From Branchiostoma floridae (lineage: Eukaryota; Chordata; Leptocardii; Amphioxiformes; Branchiostomatidae): 64,000 nucleotides of DNA. The notes under the pieces are model-generated. The model saw only the letters and a list, made by a program, of their open reading frames with translations, was not told where the DNA came from and searched no databases. Below, one piece after another: positions 61,306 through 64,000 of this stretch. The stretch lies in the NCBI RefSeq assembly GCF_000003815.2, contig NC_049990.1:2931655-2995654 (forward strand). Direction: 5' to 3'. Both the position numbers and the translations under genes were made by a program. Every line of letters begins with the position of its first letter. Within the stretch, counting starts at the first letter, position 1.

Positions 61306-63050
61306 TTCGGCGACTTTCGAAACACCTGTGGCACTTGTTTTACAAGTCATTGAGGCACCTCCTCTCCAAGTTCACAAGTCGTCAACACTAACGTGGGGAC
61401 GTGGGTGTGTTTATTTTCACGGCTTGCGTATGGATAATAGGAAGGATACAGGAAGCAGTTTGTTTATCAAGTTATGGCCGAATCAAGTTTTTCGGCTGTT
61501 CCCGGTCAAAGATGGACAACAAGATAAAATTGGTCATTTTTTTATCAATCGCATTTAGTCTAGTGGTTATGGGTTTATGCAGAAGGAAAATGTTGAACGA
61601 AAATTAAAAAGGAACTTTTTTTTAAATATTCATGCTTAGATTCCTTTTTTCTACTTTCCTTCCTCCCACCCATATACAGTGGCCCACTCTGCCATTACGA
61701 ACACTATGAGAACCAATTCATTCCGTTAGAGCTGGCAATACAAAGGCCTGGGACCCGGCAACAGGCAGTACAAATGCCTGATTGATTCTTAAAGGGAATT
61801 GAGAGAAATTCCTTAGTTTCAGATTCCCTAACGCTAAATCAGAGCAAGGGAGGAAGCTTGCCTTTGTTTGGGTCAAAAGTTCAAACTTATGCCCACTGAC
61901 AAAATTAAATGTGAGCAGCAATGTTTCTGATTGATTAAATCCAAATTTATGAAGTATTCAGTATGTCAAAATGAAAAATGATTTACAGGTTTCTTTGAGT
62001 AGGGCTGCGCTGAAATTATCCCCACCCCTTGCAAGGAAATGGACCAGTCCTGTTACATTCTTGAGCAGGTGCCAAGATTGGTCCTTTGCATCACTATTGG
62101 ACTAGTCCACATAAACATATGTAGGGGGAGATCATTTAAAAGTGAACCTCTATATCAGTATTTAACAATTAGGATAGCAAAGAATATGTGAAAGAAACCA
62201 AATGTTCCATGGTATGAAGACACGAAAAGAAGAGAGTTCTAGGTGTACAAAAAGTTAAGCAAACAACCCTCCCTGCAATGGAATGGCCCGTTTTGTCCCT
62301 GACACCTGTTGCTCCCAGCCTGTTTTAACCGGTCGGGTGCATCAAAAACAACACAACGCTTGTCTGGGCTTCAAAGGAACCCAGCAAAGGTGTAAGTGGC
62401 GTGAGTTTGTCAAGTCTCAGTCACCCAAGGTTTTGTTTTTACTCCATTAGCCGCAATCAACGTTTCATTTTCTTCAAGTTTACTGTACCAAAAAGCTAAT
62501 TTTCCGCTGTTTGTAAAAGAAGAACACAGGATACATGTAAATGTGCTATGTACAGTAAGTGACTTATAGGTTCATTGTGCCTGGAAATTAAAAAAAGCTC
62601 CTTGGTCTAAAATCCCATCATCCTAATAACTACTACATACAAATAATTTGAACAACAACAGTGGGGTTTGAAGGCTAAACTCTTAAATGCAGAGGCAGGC
62701 TTACCTACCTAACTTGCAAAACTATCTTTTGCTGGTTTCAAACTTTGCATAGAAAACAATGCTGTACCTAAGAATCAACCGAAGTTTTTGCTTTAACATT
62801 CTACCAGGCTGCATATCAACAAAGGTGTCACAAAAATGGTACAATAACATTCAGGAAATATAACATAAACAAGATGAAAGTTAGAACTCAGCAAACACTC
62901 CAAACTTCACTTCCGTTTGGAAAGTGGGAGGTGTTCATTAACTTCTGGCTGAGCAAATACACAAGCTGTAAAAACCCACTTCAACTGGCTTATAAATTCC
63001 TAATGTTTCTAACTGATACTGCTTTGAATACAGACTATTGCTTGGTCAGT
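61306..63050. other. Upstream region of G2
   Basis: No exon is recognised. The 5' UTR and promoter of G2 presumably lie in the left part, and I found no clear promoter element. A plus-strand open frame over 61082-61558 runs antisense to the G2 first exon and shows no family. Confidence 0.4.
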
Positions 63051-63074
63051 AGGGACCGTACGGCATTTAGCGAG

Positions 63075-63190
63075 GGGGGAGGGCCGGTCGCCAGGGGGGG
63101 GAGGGCCAAGCAAAAAAATATTTTGCCAGGGGGAGGGCCTAGCAATTTTTTTTTTACTTGGGGGGAGGGCCAAGCAAAAAAAAAATAGCT
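63075..63190. repeat. G-rich GGGGGAGGGCC tandem repeat
   Basis: Four short units of GGGGGAGGGCCAAGCAAAAA type with long homopolymers. This is low-complexity DNA that could form G-quadruplexes. Confidence 0.75.
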
Positions 63191-63193
63191 TGG

Positions 63194-63800
63194 TCTGCCA
63201 GCAAAATATGTCCCTTAAAATTCAAGAAACGGCGTTTCAGAGGGTCAAGATTTCAAAATTTTTCTGGACCTCTGCAAGGGATCGCCCGAGGTTGGCGCTC
63301 GGGATACAGTGAAAATGCGAAAGGGAGGGGGCGGGGCTTATGCATGACGCCCTCGAAAACCTTCTTCACGCACAGAAATGTTATTAAACTCTAGATTAGT
63401 CTGCCAGCAAAATTTACCCATGTCTTATTGCCCTCAAAATGTAAGAAATGGCGTTTCAGAGCTCGAGGGTAAATATTTGCAAATTTCCCTGGATCCCTTT
63501 TGACGTGACCGGCCTCGCGCCTTTGATGACCGACATCGTGATAATGTGTTTGGGGGGGATTTAATTTTGTATTTCTAAATTGAAATGCTATTAAAGTTAG
63601 CTTTGTTTGTCAGCAAAATATCTCCTCAAACTGAAGGAAATAGCTTTTAAGAGGGTCAAGATTTCAAAATTCTCCCGGACCTACCTTGCGATTCTTCGTG
63701 CCTTTGGCGCCGAACATGGTATTCGGAACGTCGTTCTCAAAAACTTGAAACTCTCGTATTTTTTTTTCATAGAAATGTCATCTAACCAGCAAATTTTCCC
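63194..63800. repeat. Satellite-like array with 206-bp period
   Basis: CAGCAAAAT recurs at 63199, 63405 and 63611, with a variant (CAGCAAATT) near 63787. Linked blocks include GGCGTTTCAGAGGGTCAAG and ATTTCAAAATT. There are three units plus the start of a fourth. Beyond 63800 nothing could be assigned. Confidence 0.8.
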
Positions 63801-64000
63801 ATAAAAAAGCATTGCAGGAAATCGTGGCAAAAAAAAAGCGTGGCATTTCTAAAAGATCTCCTACAAGTCTGCGGTGTCACGCCCGCCGGCGGCTAGAGAG
63901 AGGCGACCGGTCTTACCCCGCCGTGGGAAAATCAGCGTCACGCGTCGGCGCCCCCCTCCCCACTACAGTTTTGGAAGTCGAATCGTGCTGTCGTTTTGGT

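Noticed and set aside
61082..61558. Plus-strand open frame of 158 codons
   Set aside because: No recognisable family and no splice context. It runs antisense to the G2 first exon and includes repeat sequence.
1..64000. CRISPR array, bacterial operon or prophage
   Set aside because: No regularly spaced repeats with unique spacers. The short repeat arrays have no unique spacers, and all genes have spliceosomal introns.

Overview
This window is animal nuclear DNA. Genes are broken into short exons with GT-AG introns, simple repeats are long, and there is one exact 100-N assembly gap. I think the source is a cephalochordate (amphioxus, Branchiostoma-like), because an ankyrin/ZU5/Roco/Death gene family sits next to a duplicated GlyT2-like SLC6 transporter. 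That attribution is inference. All gene models were built by eye from splice signals, reading phase and comparison between paralogs inside the window. No database was searched.

Left half, plus strand: two tandem paralogs of a Death-domain receptor/adaptor-like family. Gene A (2427-8911, 12 exons, 729 aa) reads ankyrin repeats, ZU5, ZU5, UPA-like, Death. Gene B (14118-28050, 23 exons, 1950 aa) shares exons 1-9 with A. It then continues through a Roc GTPase, a COR domain, a TIR-like alpha/beta exon, a third ZU5-like module, a UPA-like module and a Death domain. Exons 2-8 of A and B correspond one to one in phase, and all but exon 8 have equal length. Each ZU5 unit ends in, or is followed by, a His-Phe-(Ser/Thr/Cys) tripeptide in the place where PIDD1 self-cleaves, so both products may be autoprocessed. 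The upstream regions of A and B are duplicated too, each built of about three 265-bp units.

Right half, minus strand: two tandem paralogs of a sodium/chloride-dependent glycine-transporter-like SLC6 gene. G1 spans 41091-30255, with exon 7 and most of exon 8 lost in the N gap. G2 spans 61305-52096 and is complete: 15 exons, 623 aa. Their internal splice sites match exon for exon, but their first exons differ. In G1 the 3' edges of exons 10, 11 and 14 have been reiterated as small tandem arrays that carry copies of the 5' splice site. G2 shows only short forms of two of these.

Between and around the genes are foldback and terminal-inverted-repeat elements, including one with 83-bp perfect arms and a 9-bp target duplication. 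There is also a tRNA-derived SINE, satellite-like arrays, long CA/TG microsatellites and a 4.9-kb inverted-repeat-bounded block. The most unusual items are the B architecture with its three candidate autoprocessing sites, and the splice-junction-derived minisatellites of G1.
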